From JAOSJT01 sp035362335 (lineage in GTDB: Bacteria > Bacteroidota > Ignavibacteria > SZUA-365), in assembly GCA_035362335.1 (NCBI GenBank), contig DAOSDL010000005.1, forward strand, positions 62,001 through 126,000: a stretch of 64,000 nt of DNA. The letters run 5' to 3'. Position numbers and translations under genes: made by a program. Under the pieces are notes generated by a model. That model ran no database searches. It was given only the letters and a program-made list of their open reading frames with translations, and was not told where the DNA came from. Of the stretch, positions 25,346-33,095 are shown one piece after another. Position 1 is the first letter of the stretch. Every line of letters begins with the position of its first letter.

Positions 25346-26698
25346 ATGAACACGTACGAACGACATCGCCTCTATGTGCTGCGCCGCAAGCGTCGCCGCA
25401 TGCTTTTGCGCCGTGTGCTGATGGCGCATGCGGCAGCATTGCTGTTGCTCGCATTGTGGAGTGTCATAGCCCGTGTCGGTCCCGTTGCTGGAGTCGTTGA
25501 CGCTCCCGAGACAGTGGGCGCGCGAACAGCGGTAAGCGTTTTGGAACAGACCGCACGCTCGACCGCACGGCTCGATCGCCTGGTGCGTCCGGCGCATCGC
25601 GCGGCCGAACGTGATTCGGCCCTTCTTCTCTTCCGGCTGCAGGACAGCATGCCGCGTGGACTCGACAGCGCTCCGGTCCTGCCCCCACTCGACATTCGCG
25701 TGGACGAGGACCTGGCGAGCATGGAATTCCCCGAGGCGCCCGTGGCTGGCAACCGCAGCCTGGACATCCTTCTCATCGGAATCGACAGTCGTCTCGGCAG
25801 GGAGAGCGGTCGCGCGGATGCGATTCAGCTTCTGACCGTGGATTTGGAGCAAGGCACACTGCGCATCACCGGTGTGCCGCGGGGGACGCGTTCCGATCTC
25901 GGATACGAGAACGAGGCCTCCAACATCATTTCCAATGTCCGTGCTGCGCGCGGACGACCGGAATTGCTGCGGCGGGTGGCGCGATTGTGCGGGCGCGACA
26001 GCATTGGATACTGGGTCGAAGTGGGATTTTCCGACATGTTCGGCATACTCGAAGTTCTCGGTTACGAGCAGCCTGGCGCTCAGCTCCAGGCATTGCGTCA
26101 GCGCAAGGGCTTCCAATACGGCGATCACACGCGCTGTTACCGCCAGGGACAGTTCGTCGCTCAAGCCATCGGGCGCCTGTTGCCCCTGCTGCAAGGGCCT
26201 ATGGGCGATGTACTCATCGCGCGCGGTCTCGATCTTGTGCGAAGCAATCTGACCGAGACGCAATGCCGGGGTTTGGCGACCTTGCTTGTGGAACGGGGTT
26301 TTGCGGACGACGCCTCTCGTGTGCGTGTGGATGTACGGAGTCCGTTCATGGCCCGATTGCAGCGCGACGCCACGCGCAGCGGACTGAACCCTGCCGCCGA
26401 GGTGACGTGGGACAGCGGGGCAGAGAGGAGAATTCGGGCAGTGTTGTCCGGTACGGAACATGCGTCGCCGCGCGTCGTGGTGTCCAAACTCTGGACGCTG
26501 TTTCGTCAGCATGGATGGATGCAGATATCGGACTTGAGGCACCGCATCGAATTGCGCGACACGCTGGCAGCGCGTCTTGACCGAGCGTGGGCGCAGATCG
26601 GGGATGAACAGGCGCGTCGGCAATTATGGCGCACCATCGAGGCCGAGGAGTTGCTGTTTCGTCCGCTCCGCCTGACACCGCTTTCGGTGAATAGATAG
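25346..26698 (+). CDS. LytR-CpsA-Psr (LCP) family protein, divergent
   Basis: LCP enzymes attach glycopolymers from polyprenyl carriers to peptidoglycan or other acceptors. About 450 residues: a basic N-terminus, one transmembrane helix (about residues 24-43, AHAAALLLLALWSVIARVG), then an LCP-like domain with LDILLIGIDSRLGRESGRADAI near 140 (the Asp, Arg and Arg-Ala-Asp that bind phosphate) and ITGVPRGTRSDL near 172. Family members normally have PRDT; here it is PRGT, so it is diverged and the call is moderate. I chose ATG 25346 (MNTYERH) just before the basic stretch; the frame is open to 25265 and the ribosome site is weak either way. It follows the lytic transglycosylase gene by 124 bases. 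Confidence 0.65.
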   Translation: MNTYERHRLYVLRRKRRRMLLRRVLMAHAAALLLLALWSVIARVGPVAGVVDAPETVGARTAVSVLEQTARSTARLDRLVRPAHRAAERDSALLLFRLQDSMPRGLDSAPVLPPLDIRVDEDLASMEFPEAPVAGNRSLDILLIGIDSRLGRESGRADAIQLLTVDLEQGTLRITGVPRGTRSDLGYENEASNIISNVRAARGRPELLRRVARLCGRDSIGYWVEVGFSDMFGILEVLGYEQPGAQLQALRQRKGFQYGDHTRCYRQGQFVAQAIGRLLPLLQGPMGDVLIARGLDLVRSNLTETQCRGLATLLVERGFADDASRVRVDVRSPFMARLQRDATRSGLNPAAEVTWDSGAERRIRAVLSGTEHASPRVVVSKLWTLFRQHGWMQISDLRHRIELRDTLAARLDRAWAQIGDEQARRQLWRTIEAEELLFRPLRLTPLSVNR

Positions 26699-26764
26699 AG
26701 TGGTGCGAGCCAGCCGGCTGCAGTGGTCGTCGTGGAGCGGCTCGAGAAGTGGTGAAAAATCGTC

Positions 26765-26793
26765 TTGCATATCCGATGTCAGTGTTTTAGGTT
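26765..26793 (+). promoter_or_regulatory. Candidate promoter of the transposase-like gene
   Basis: TTGCAT (26765-26770) and TAGGTT (26788-26793) with 17 bases between, also TTG-N20-TA. It is about 50 bases before ATG 26844. Confidence 0.35.
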
Positions 26794-26843
26794 GACGATT
26801 CGTAGCATCTGTATTCATTGGTAGGGAGCCGATGGAGTGAGCG

Positions 26844-27629
26844 ATGACAGCTGATGGAAAACTGAGTTTCAACAGATCGCCGTATCACGATTATTCCGAA
26901 CCCGGGACGTACCATCTCGTCTTGCCGGTGCGGAAGGGTTCGCCTCCCTTGGGCGAGTACAGGGGAGGGGTGTTACGGCTGAGCGCGTACGGCGAGGAGT
27001 TTATTGACTTCATCGGCAGTGCGCAGCATCGCCAGCCGCATGTGCGGGTGGACGCGATGAACATCCTTCCGATGGCGGTGGTCCTTGTTGTTACCATCGT
27101 CTCCCGACGGAACATCATTCGCCGTGTCGCGATGCGCATGCTGGAGCGGCTGTACCGGCGGCGGACGATGATGATTCCCATGTTCGTCGGGCAATTGAAA
27201 ATGAGCAGTGCTCGGCGTATCAACACGCTCCGAGGAGTACGCGACAAATCGTATTGGAGAATTGGCTACATGGACCGTGTCGTGTACGACGAGGCGGAAA
27301 TTGCGCAGCTGATCGACGAGGTGGGACGGGAGTTTCTGCACGTGGGGCTATCGGAGGACAGCTGCGCACGCGTTGCGGCGGAGGCCGCGGCGGCGATGGA
27401 GGACGTGCTGTCGGTTATCACCGAGGGCAGCGCGGATGAGCTTCTGGAATGTCCTCTGGACAGTATGTTGTTGGGGCGGGCCTATGTGATGAGGAGTCGA
27501 CTGTTACGTCCACTGAGGAAATGCGAGCCGGAGATTGCGGCGATTGTTGTGGGCGCGTCGAAGGGTGGATCGGGCGGATGGTGTTTCGGACGATTGGGTC
27601 CGGGTAAAGTGTTTTTCGGGAAGCGGTGA
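26844..27629 (+). CDS. Degenerate REP-associated transposase (RAYT/Y1)-like protein with extra C-terminal region
   Basis: A 261-residue protein. Its first 160 residues follow the plan of Y1/RAYT transposases: YHDYSEPGTYHLVLPVRKGSPPLGEYRGG (residues 14-42) matches the YDYS-PG-YF start, RPHV-like QPHVRVDAMNILP (64-76) matches the stretch before the HUH site, and SARRINTLRGVRDKSYWRIGYMDRVVYDEAEI (122-153) matches the helical part with a retained Tyr. The His-x-His metal site expected after MNILP is absent and replaced by a hydrophobic MAVVLVVTIV, so classic nuclease chemistry is unlikely. Residues 165-261 match nothing I know and include a Gly-rich end. The gene sits 190 bases upstream of a palindromic 95-bp tandem array, recalling RAYT genes flanked by REP elements. 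It may be a domesticated or dying RAYT. Confidence 0.6.
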   Translation: MTADGKLSFNRSPYHDYSEPGTYHLVLPVRKGSPPLGEYRGGVLRLSAYGEEFIDFIGSAQHRQPHVRVDAMNILPMAVVLVVTIVSRRNIIRRVAMRMLERLYRRRTMMIPMFVGQLKMSSARRINTLRGVRDKSYWRIGYMDRVVYDEAEIAQLIDEVGREFLHVGLSEDSCARVAAEAAAAMEDVLSVITEGSADELLECPLDSMLLGRAYVMRSRLLRPLRKCEPEIAAIVVGASKGGSGGWCFGRLGPGKVFFGKR

Positions 27630-27816
27630 GGAAACAGGTAGCGGGGTGCTGAAGCGCGGTGTGAGCGCGGGGAGGTCCGAGGCGTCCGAGGGATGTCGAG
27701 TGGGCGGGGGAGGTGCGGGTTGAAGCGCAGAGAAAAAGAGTGAATGGTGTGAAATAATGGTCGTGGAGCGCTGGGCGGGTCCATTCCGGCTCGGATTTAT
27801 CCGCGTCCGGCATGCA
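27630..27816. other. GC-rich spacer between transposase-like gene and repeat array
   Basis: 187 bases with no supported gene; minus-strand open frames here are by-products of high GC. Its last 20 bases (GCGTCCGG...) resemble the right part of a repeat unit with an insertion, so the array edge is degraded on this side. Confidence 0.45.
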
Positions 27817-28148
27817 GAGCGAGGCTTTGGTCGATTCATGAATCCACCTTTGGCTCCTCCCTGACCCCTGACAGCCCGGCACGCACGCTGCTCGGGGCGG
27901 GGCCGGGTCCGGGGAGGGGGTTTGGTCGATTCATGAATCCACCTTTGGCTCCTCCCTGACCCCTGGCAGCCCGGCACGCACCCTCCTCGGGGCGGCGCGG
28001 GGTCCGGAGAGGGGGTTTGGTCGATTCATGAATCCACCTTTGGCTCCTCCCTGACCCCTGACAGGCCGGCACGCACGCTGCTCGGGGCGGGGCCGGGTCC
28101 GGAGCGAGGGTTTGGTCGATTCATGAATCCACCTTTGGCCCCTCGCTC
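27817..28148. repeat. 95-bp tandem array of palindromic units (3 full units plus a capped fourth)
   Basis: The core TTTGG-TCGATTCATGAATCC-ACCTTTGG begins at 27826, 27921, 28016 and 28111, exactly 95 bases apart. The first 45 bases of the core are identical in copies 1-3. Each core holds the dyad GGTCGATTCATGAATCCACC, built around GATTCATGAATC. A second GC-rich inverted repeat (GACCC...GCCCG...CGGGGC...GGGTC) fills the rest of each unit. Copies 1 and 3 are nearly identical, while copy 2 carries several changes. The array is bounded by GAGCGAGG (27817-27824) on the left and CCTCGCTC (28141-28148) on the right, inverted copies of each other. 95 is not a multiple of three, so it is not a coding repeat. 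There are no unique spacers, so it is not CRISPR. Confidence 0.9.
28102..28148. repeat. Terminal long hairpin of the array (copy 4)
   Basis: GAGCGAGGG (28102-28110) pairs perfectly with CCCTCGCTC (28140-28148), enclosing the core dyad GGTCGATTCATGAATCCACC. In copy 2 the same arms read GGGAGG and CCTCCC, also paired, so both arms changed together. This suggests the hairpin itself is conserved. Confidence 0.7.
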
Positions 28149-28507
28149 ACAAATCCGTGCCACTAGGGGAGCCATGCGGCCAAATGTCAACGCACCATGC
28201 CTCCCGACCCCAACACTGCAATCCAAGTTCAACAATGCTGGCCTGCACCGCACCCGCAACCACCCCGTGTAACGCGGACAACACGCCACCGGTTGTACAA
28301 TCCGACCTCGTGGCCTATCTTACTTTCTCTCCGTGCGTGCTTCGAATTGGCTGGGCGACGCCGGGATGGCATCCTCACCATCCAACCCGCCCCTGTGCGC
28401 GAAAGCATGCGACGACTGAACGGCGAACAACGTATTGTCCCGCAGTATACACTCGTTCCTCCGCCGGACAGGATATACCATAGCGAACATTCAGGAAGGT
28501 TTCCTAC
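28149..28507. other. Leader and promoter region of the phosphorylase gene
   Basis: 359 bases between the repeat array and the phosphorylase start. It contains a candidate promoter at 28293-28321 and a leader of about 180 bases. Plus-strand open frames (28157-28511) lack ribosome sites and recognisable protein features. Confidence 0.5.
28293..28321 (+). promoter_or_regulatory. Candidate promoter of the glucan phosphorylase gene
   Basis: TTGTAC (28293-28298), 17 bases, TATCTT (28316-28321), the same -10 as lon. The promoter lies between the repeat array and the gene, so the array is probably not transcribed with it. Confidence 0.4.
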
Positions 28508-30637
28508 ATGAATTCAGCACTTCTTCGCCGCATCGAAACCGCAAGTGACGGATTGCGCGAACTCGCCTACAACCTCTGGTGGACCTGGAATCCCAGGGCG
28601 CAGGACATTTTCCACACCCTGTCCGAGCGCAAGTGGCGATCCTCCAATCATAATGCCGTGGCCGTGCTGCAGGCCATTTCACGCGATGAATTGCGCGCAC
28701 GCCTGTCCGAAAAGGAGTTCCTCGAGCGTGTCGAGGACATTCTCCAGGAGTTCGACGATTACATGCGCAAGGACGATACCTGGTATCACGCACATATCGA
28801 TGGGCATGAGGACAAATGCGTCGCCTACTTCAGCGCGGAGTTCGGTCTGCACGAATGCCTGCCCGTGTACAGCGGTGGCCTCGGGATCCTCGCCGGCGAT
28901 CATACAAAGTCCGCCAGCGATCTCGGCGTCCCGTTCATCGGTATCAGTCTGTTCTACCGCAATGGATACTTCCAGCAATCTATCGGTCCCGATGGTTGGC
29001 AGAACGAATCCTACCCCCTCCTGAATCCCGCCTCGCTTCCGCTCGAACTTGTCACCGACGAAGCCGGAAACCCCATCGTGGCTTCGGTGGAAATCGGTCA
29101 CGCGCGAGTGAGCTTCCACGCCTATCGCGTCAAGGTCGGACGGGCGGTGCTGTATCTGCTCGATACGAATCGCCCCGAGAACGACCTCCATCACCGCGAG
29201 ATTACCGCGCGCGTGTATGGCGGCGACAGCACCACACGCGTGATGCAGGAAATCGTGATCGGTATCGGCGGCGTGCGCTTCCTCCGTCAGCTCGATATGC
29301 ATCCCTGGGTGTATCACATGAACGAGGGGCACAGCGCCTTTCTCACACTCGAATTGCTGCGCGAACGCCTCGCGGCCGGAACCACCCGTGAGCACGCGGA
29401 ACAGTGGGTGCGTCAGCATTGCGTGTTCACCACGCATACCCCCGTGCCTGCCGGTCACGATCGCTTCAGCGCCGATCTGCTGGACCACATGTTCGGGAGC
29501 TTTCGCGATACGCTCGGTCTGACACAGCACGAAGTGATGGCCTACGGTCGCGAACATCCAGCGGATGCGGAAGAACCATTTTGCATGACGGTGCTCGCGC
29601 TGCGCATGTCGCGCGCCGCCAACGGGGTGAGCGAATTGCATGGACGCGTGAGCCGTGAAATGTGGATGGAGTTGTTCGGCGCGACCAGCCCCGACGAGGT
29701 ACCCATAGGCCACATCACCAACGGTGTCCACATCCTCGGCTGGATGGCCTACCGCACCCGACAATTCTGGCATAAACATCTTGGCGAGAAGTGGATTTAC
29801 TATCTGAAGAAACAGGCCATCTGGTCGCAGGTCTCGGATCCCGATCTCATCCCCGATTCGGATCTCTGGGCGCTGCGCTATGGATTGCGCCGCGATTTCA
29901 TCGAATACGTGCGCCGCATGTTGCGGCATCAGGCCTCCCATGCGCATGCGGAGTATGCGACGCTGCAGGATTCCATCCTCAATCCCGACGTGCTGACCAT
30001 TGGATTCGCACGGCGTTTCGCCACGTACAAGCGGGCGCCGCTGTTCTTCCGTGATTTCAACCGCATCGCGGAGTTGATAAACAACGAGGATCGGCCGGTG
30101 CAACTGGTATTCGCCGGCAAGGCACATCCTCGCGATGACGAAGGAAAACGCTTCATTCAACAGATCGTCGGTTTTACCAAAAATCCCGCACTGTTCGGCA
30201 AGGTCGTGTACCTTGAAAACTACGACATCAATGTTGCGCGGCATATGATTTCCGGCGTCGATGTGTGGCTCAACACGCCGCGTCGTCCGATGGAAGCCAG
30301 CGGCACCAGTGGAATGAAGATTCTGATCCACGGCGGACTGAATCTCAGTATTCAGGATGGCTGGTGGCGCGAAGGCTACGATGGAAGCAACGGTTGGAGT
30401 ATCGGAGGCGACGAGCATGCGGAGGACGCCGCCGTGCAAGACGAGCGCGACGCACAGGCACTCTACACCTTGCTCGAGTACGAGCTTATCCCGGCATTCT
30501 ACGAACGTGACGAGTTCGGTTTGCCCAGGAAATGGTTGCAGCGCGTGCGTCGTTCGATGGAGACGCTCATTCCCGTGTTCAACACCGACCGCATGGTCTC
30601 CGAGTACGTGCTCAAATACTACGATATGACGCGATAA
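28508..30637 (+). CDS. glgP: Alpha-glucan (glycogen/maltodextrin) phosphorylase
   Basis: Releases glucose 1-phosphate from alpha-1,4-glucans using pyridoxal phosphate. The 709 residues start with the DUF3417-type N-terminus found in the short bacterial/archaeal phosphorylase group (LRELAYNLWWTWNPRAQDIFHTL), then YFSAEFGLHECLPVYSGGLG near 107, HMNEGHSAFLTLEL near 275, FTTHTPVPAGHDRF near 310 and the cofactor motif EASGTSGMKILIHGGLNLS near 597, whose Lys binds pyridoxal phosphate. At 709 residues it is shorter than the roughly 800-residue classic GlgP, as is normal for this subgroup. No other glycogen genes are adjacent. ATG 28508 follows AGGAAGG. Confidence 0.92.
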   Translation: MNSALLRRIETASDGLRELAYNLWWTWNPRAQDIFHTLSERKWRSSNHNAVAVLQAISRDELRARLSEKEFLERVEDILQEFDDYMRKDDTWYHAHIDGHEDKCVAYFSAEFGLHECLPVYSGGLGILAGDHTKSASDLGVPFIGISLFYRNGYFQQSIGPDGWQNESYPLLNPASLPLELVTDEAGNPIVASVEIGHARVSFHAYRVKVGRAVLYLLDTNRPENDLHHREITARVYGGDSTTRVMQEIVIGIGGVRFLRQLDMHPWVYHMNEGHSAFLTLELLRERLAAGTTREHAEQWVRQHCVFTTHTPVPAGHDRFSADLLDHMFGSFRDTLGLTQHEVMAYGREHPADAEEPFCMTVLALRMSRAANGVSELHGRVSREMWMELFGATSPDEVPIGHITNGVHILGWMAYRTRQFWHKHLGEKWIYYLKKQAIWSQVSDPDLIPDSDLWALRYGLRRDFIEYVRRMLRHQASHAHAEYATLQDSILNPDVLTIGFARRFATYKRAPLFFRDFNRIAELINNEDRPVQLVFAGKAHPRDDEGKRFIQQIVGFTKNPALFGKVVYLENYDINVARHMISGVDVWLNTPRRPMEASGTSGMKILIHGGLNLSIQDGWWREGYDGSNGWSIGGDEHAEDAAVQDERDAQALYTLLEYELIPAFYERDEFGLPRKWLQRVRRSMETLIPVFNTDRMVSEYVLKYYDMTR

Positions 30638-30701
30638 TTCACCGAGGGCGGAACGCTATCGCGCGCGCCCGTGTTTTTCCATAATTCAAGGATTCTATCA
30701 C

Positions 30702-30902
30702 ATGGCATCGATTTTCGAGTACAAGGAAGTGGTCGGCATCTCGACCGAAGGCATCGAAGCGGCGATCAAGCAAGCACTTACGGCCGTCGCGGATACGCAC
30801 AGTGTGGCATGGTTCGAGATGCAATCCGTGCGCGGACGCATGGTGGACGCGAGCACGGTGGAGTATCAGGTCACTGTGAAAATCGGCTGCAAAGCCAAAT
30901 AA
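30702..30902 (+). CDS. Dodecin family flavin-binding protein
   Basis: A 66-residue dodecin: a small beta-alpha-beta-beta protein that assembles into a hollow dodecamer storing FMN, riboflavin or lumichrome. Family features are the start MASIFEYKEVVGIST, AIKQALTAVADTHSVAWFEMQSVRG with the flavin-stacking Trp37, and the last strand VEYQVTVKIGCKAK. It is 64 bases after the phosphorylase and 19 bases before a peroxiredoxin, so it probably shares a transcript with the latter. A role in protecting against flavin-driven oxidation would fit that neighbour. Confidence 0.92.
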   Translation: MASIFEYKEVVGISTEGIEAAIKQALTAVADTHSVAWFEMQSVRGRMVDASTVEYQVTVKIGCKAK

Positions 30903-30921
30903 CCGTAAACAAGGAGTACCC

Positions 30922-31392
30922 ATGCCCGCACCAGGAAACAAGGCCCCGGCATTTTCGTTGCCGGACACCAACAGGACGATCAGGACGCTGGATGAATTCC
31001 AGGGAAAAAAGACAGTACTCGCCTTTTTCCCGGCGGCATTCACCAGTGTGTGTGAAAAGGAAATGTGCTCGTTCCGCGATTCCATGGCGGAACTTAATTC
31101 GCTCAATGCCAACGTGATCGGTATCAGTGTCGATGCTCCCTTCGCCAACGGCGCCTTCGCCGGCAAGAACGGCCTCGAGTTTCCTGTGCTGTCCGATTAC
31201 CGCCGCGAGGCCACACAGGCCTATGGCGTGGCGCTCGACAACTTCGCAGGCATGGAAGGCTACACCGCCGCGCAGCGTTCGGTGTTCATCATCGATGGCG
31301 AAGGCGTGATCCGCTACCAGTGGATTGCCGAGAATCCCGGCATCGAACCCGATTACGAAGCGATCAAGGCCGAACTCGCGGCCATCGCCTGA
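30922..31392 (+). CDS. Peroxiredoxin (AhpC/TSA family)
   Basis: Reduces hydrogen peroxide or organic peroxides. The 156 residues show the peroxidatic site PAAFTSVCEKEMCSFRD with Cys44 and a second Cys49 five residues on, the atypical 2-Cys (BCP-like) arrangement, although PAAFTSVC is closer to AhpE-type sites. AAQRSVFIIDGEGVIRYQWI near 113 is the usual fold-ending strand. ATG 30922 follows AAGGAG. It lies between dodecin and a second peroxiredoxin. A hairpin at 31436-31475 may separate the two. Confidence 0.9.
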   Translation: MPAPGNKAPAFSLPDTNRTIRTLDEFQGKKTVLAFFPAAFTSVCEKEMCSFRDSMAELNSLNANVIGISVDAPFANGAFAGKNGLEFPVLSDYRREATQAYGVALDNFAGMEGYTAAQRSVFIIDGEGVIRYQWIAENPGIEPDYEAIKAELAAIA

Positions 31393-31435
31393 CGCACCGC
31401 ACCGCCACATCGCGGCGCTCGCCGATACAAGAAAT

Positions 31436-31475
31436 GCGGCCACCGGCTGGACTGACAACCCGACGTTGTGGCCGC
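31436..31475 (+). terminator. Hairpin between the two peroxiredoxin genes (possible terminator)
   Basis: GCGGCCAC (31436-31443) pairs with GTGGCCGC (31468-31475) across a 24-base loop and is followed by GCCCTTTTCCGTTCCTTTTCC. The loop is long, so this is a weaker terminator than others in the window. Confidence 0.4.
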
Positions 31476-31560
31476 GCCCTTTTCCGTTCCTTTTCCTGTC
31501 ACACGCCGCGTGAATCCGCGGCCGGATGATATTCGCACCCTTTCCTGACGGAGCAGTACG

Positions 31561-32013
31561 ATGATCGCTGTCGGTAAAAAAGCCCCCGCGTTTTCCCTCC
31601 CTTCCTCCAGTGGCACCAACGTGTCACTGAAAGACCTCAAAGGCAAAACGGTCGTACTCTATTTCTATCCCAAAGACAACACGCCCGGATGCACGCAGGA
31701 AGCCTGCGACTTCCGCGACAACTTCGCACGCATTCAGGCCGCCGGAGCGTTGGTCTTCGGGGTTTCGGCCGATTCCATAGCATCGCATCGGAAATTTCAG
31801 CAGAAACTTGAATTGCCGTTTGAATTGCTCAGCGACGAATCCCACACCGTGCTCGAGGCCTATGGAGCCTGGAAAGAGAAAAGCATGTATGGCAGAACGT
31901 TCATGGGCATCGAACGCAGTACTGTGATCATCGATGCGAATGGTGTAGTCGTGCAGGTGTTCCCGAAAGTGAAAGTCAAAGGACATGTGGACGAAATCCT
32001 GGCCGTCCTGTGA
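31561..32013 (+). CDS. bcp: Thioredoxin-dependent thiol peroxidase (BCP)
   Basis: A 150-residue bacterioferritin-comigratory-type peroxiredoxin that removes peroxides using thioredoxin. The site PKDNTPGCTQEACDFRD has peroxidatic Cys44 and resolving Cys49, the signature of BCP/PrxQ. The preceding KAPAFSLP and the later RSTVIIDANGVVVQVF complete the fold. Length matches E. coli BCP (156). It follows another peroxiredoxin of almost the same length and identical Cys positions, so the two may come from an old duplication with diverged substrate use. GGAG lies 7 bases before the ATG. Confidence 0.92.
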   Translation: MIAVGKKAPAFSLPSSSGTNVSLKDLKGKTVVLYFYPKDNTPGCTQEACDFRDNFARIQAAGALVFGVSADSIASHRKFQQKLELPFELLSDESHTVLEAYGAWKEKSMYGRTFMGIERSTVIIDANGVVVQVFPKVKVKGHVDEILAVL

Positions 32014-32109
32014 CGGCAATGCGATAAATAAATCCGAATCGTGCCCCGCGATAGCTCCCGGCTCCACTCCTCGAACGAAGTATCTTAACCACGAAGTAAG
32101 CTCTCAACA

Positions 32110-32688
32110 ATGGAACTTCTCACTGTCGACGACATTCAGAGCATCGAAGCCTACGAAATCGATCGTGCGCGGATGCGCAAGGAGATGTCGGCTCTGCGCG
32201 CGCTGCGGCGCATCAACATTTCCGACGCCTGTGTGCTGATTTTTGAAAACCGCGACACCGTGCGCTTTCAGGTGCAGGAGATGATTCGCACCGAGCGCGA
32301 CGATTCCCGCGAACGTATCGCGCTGGAGCTGAGTTGCTTCAATCTGCTGGTGCCGAGGCGCAATGAACTCAGTGGCACATTGATCATCAGCGTGCCAGAG
32401 TTTTCCTCGCTGGACGAGCGGCTCAAGCGAATGAGCGGTCTGACGCATGGCTGTCTGGGTATGCGTGTCGGAGACGAACGCATTGCTGCGGGCTTCGAAG
32501 TGGACGATGATATCGCCTGCGAAAGCGATGTGCTCTATGTGCGTTTCAGCTTGACCGATGAGCAGGCGCAGCTGTTTCGCGACGAGCATGTCCCGGCCTT
32601 CATCACCGCATGCCACCCCGAATGCAGCGCCGATGTTCCGCTTGAAGGAGAGTTGCGGCGCAGTCTGATAGGAGATCTCGCGTCATGA
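32110..32688 (+). CDS. DUF3501 family protein
   Basis: A 192-residue cytoplasmic protein of the DUF3501 family. Recognisable family parts are LTVDDIQSIEAYEIDRARMR at the start, FENRDTVRFQVQEMIRTER near residue 55, NLLVPRRNELSGTLIISVP near 85, and the C-terminal DVLYVRFSLTDEQAQLF. DUF3501 genes often sit beside rubrerythrin or ferredoxin genes elsewhere. Here the gene heads a cluster of pterin genes and its stop overlaps the PTPS start by four bases (ATGATG). The molecular role is unknown; the coupling suggests a link to pterin metabolism or to oxidative-stress genes upstream. Confidence 0.75.
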   Translation: MELLTVDDIQSIEAYEIDRARMRKEMSALRALRRINISDACVLIFENRDTVRFQVQEMIRTERDDSRERIALELSCFNLLVPRRNELSGTLIISVPEFSSLDERLKRMSGLTHGCLGMRVGDERIAAGFEVDDDIACESDVLYVRFSLTDEQAQLFRDEHVPAFITACHPECSADVPLEGELRRSLIGDLAS

Positions 32689-33095
32689 TGTACGTCACGC
32701 GCAGGGAGCATTTTTCCGCAGGGCATCGGCTGTACAATCCGGCGTGGAGCGATGAGCGCAACGCCGAGGTGTTTGGCAAATGCAACAATCCGGCCGGGCA
32801 TGGTCACAACTACTATCTGGAGGTCACCGTCGCGGGCGATGTCGATCCCGAAACCGGCTACGTTGTCGATCTCAAGCAACTGAAGGATGTGATCCAGGAG
32901 TACGTACTCGCGAAAGTGGACCACAAGAATCTGAACGAGGACGTGGATTTCATGCGAGGTGTGATTCCTACGGCCGAGAACATCGCCATCGCGATCTGGA
33001 AGCAACTCGTGCATCGCATCCCGCAGGGGCGCTTGCATAATGTTCGTTTATTCGAAACGGAGAAAAATATCGTGGATTACCGGGGGGAGGAGTGA
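32685..33095 (+). CDS. ptpS: 6-pyruvoyl-tetrahydropterin synthase (PTPS), eukaryote-like type
   Basis: Converts 7,8-dihydroneopterin triphosphate to 6-pyruvoyl-tetrahydropterin. The 136 residues carry zinc ligands His14, His39 and His41, the catalytic Cys33 in FGKCNNPAGHGHNY, the Asp-His motif VDHKNLNEDVDF near 86 and the pterin-binding Glu in FETEKNIVDYRGEE. These stretches resemble animal PTPS much more than E. coli QueD, whose motif lacks KCNNP-GHGH. A queuosine role is therefore less likely, though some PTPS act in folate or queuosine pathways. AGGAG lies 10 bases before ATG 32685. It overlaps folE by one base and is followed by two SDR genes. Confidence 0.85.
   Translation: MMYVTRREHFSAGHRLYNPAWSDERNAEVFGKCNNPAGHGHNYYLEVTVAGDVDPETGYVVDLKQLKDVIQEYVLAKVDHKNLNEDVDFMRGVIPTAENIAIAIWKQLVHRIPQGRLHNVRLFETEKNIVDYRGEE

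Noticed and set aside
27817..28148. Tandem direct repeats as a possible CRISPR array
   Set aside because: Units follow each other directly with near-identical sequence over the full 95-base period. There are no unique spacers and no cas genes.
27418..28289. Overlapping minus-strand open frames through the repeat array (Gly-Gly-Ala-Lys-Gly-Gly-type peptides)
   Set aside because: The 95-base period changes frame at every unit, there is no ribosome site, and the peptides are only the translated repeat.
28157..28511. Two plus-strand open frames before the phosphorylase gene
   Set aside because: They overlap each other in different frames, lack ribosome sites and show no protein pattern.
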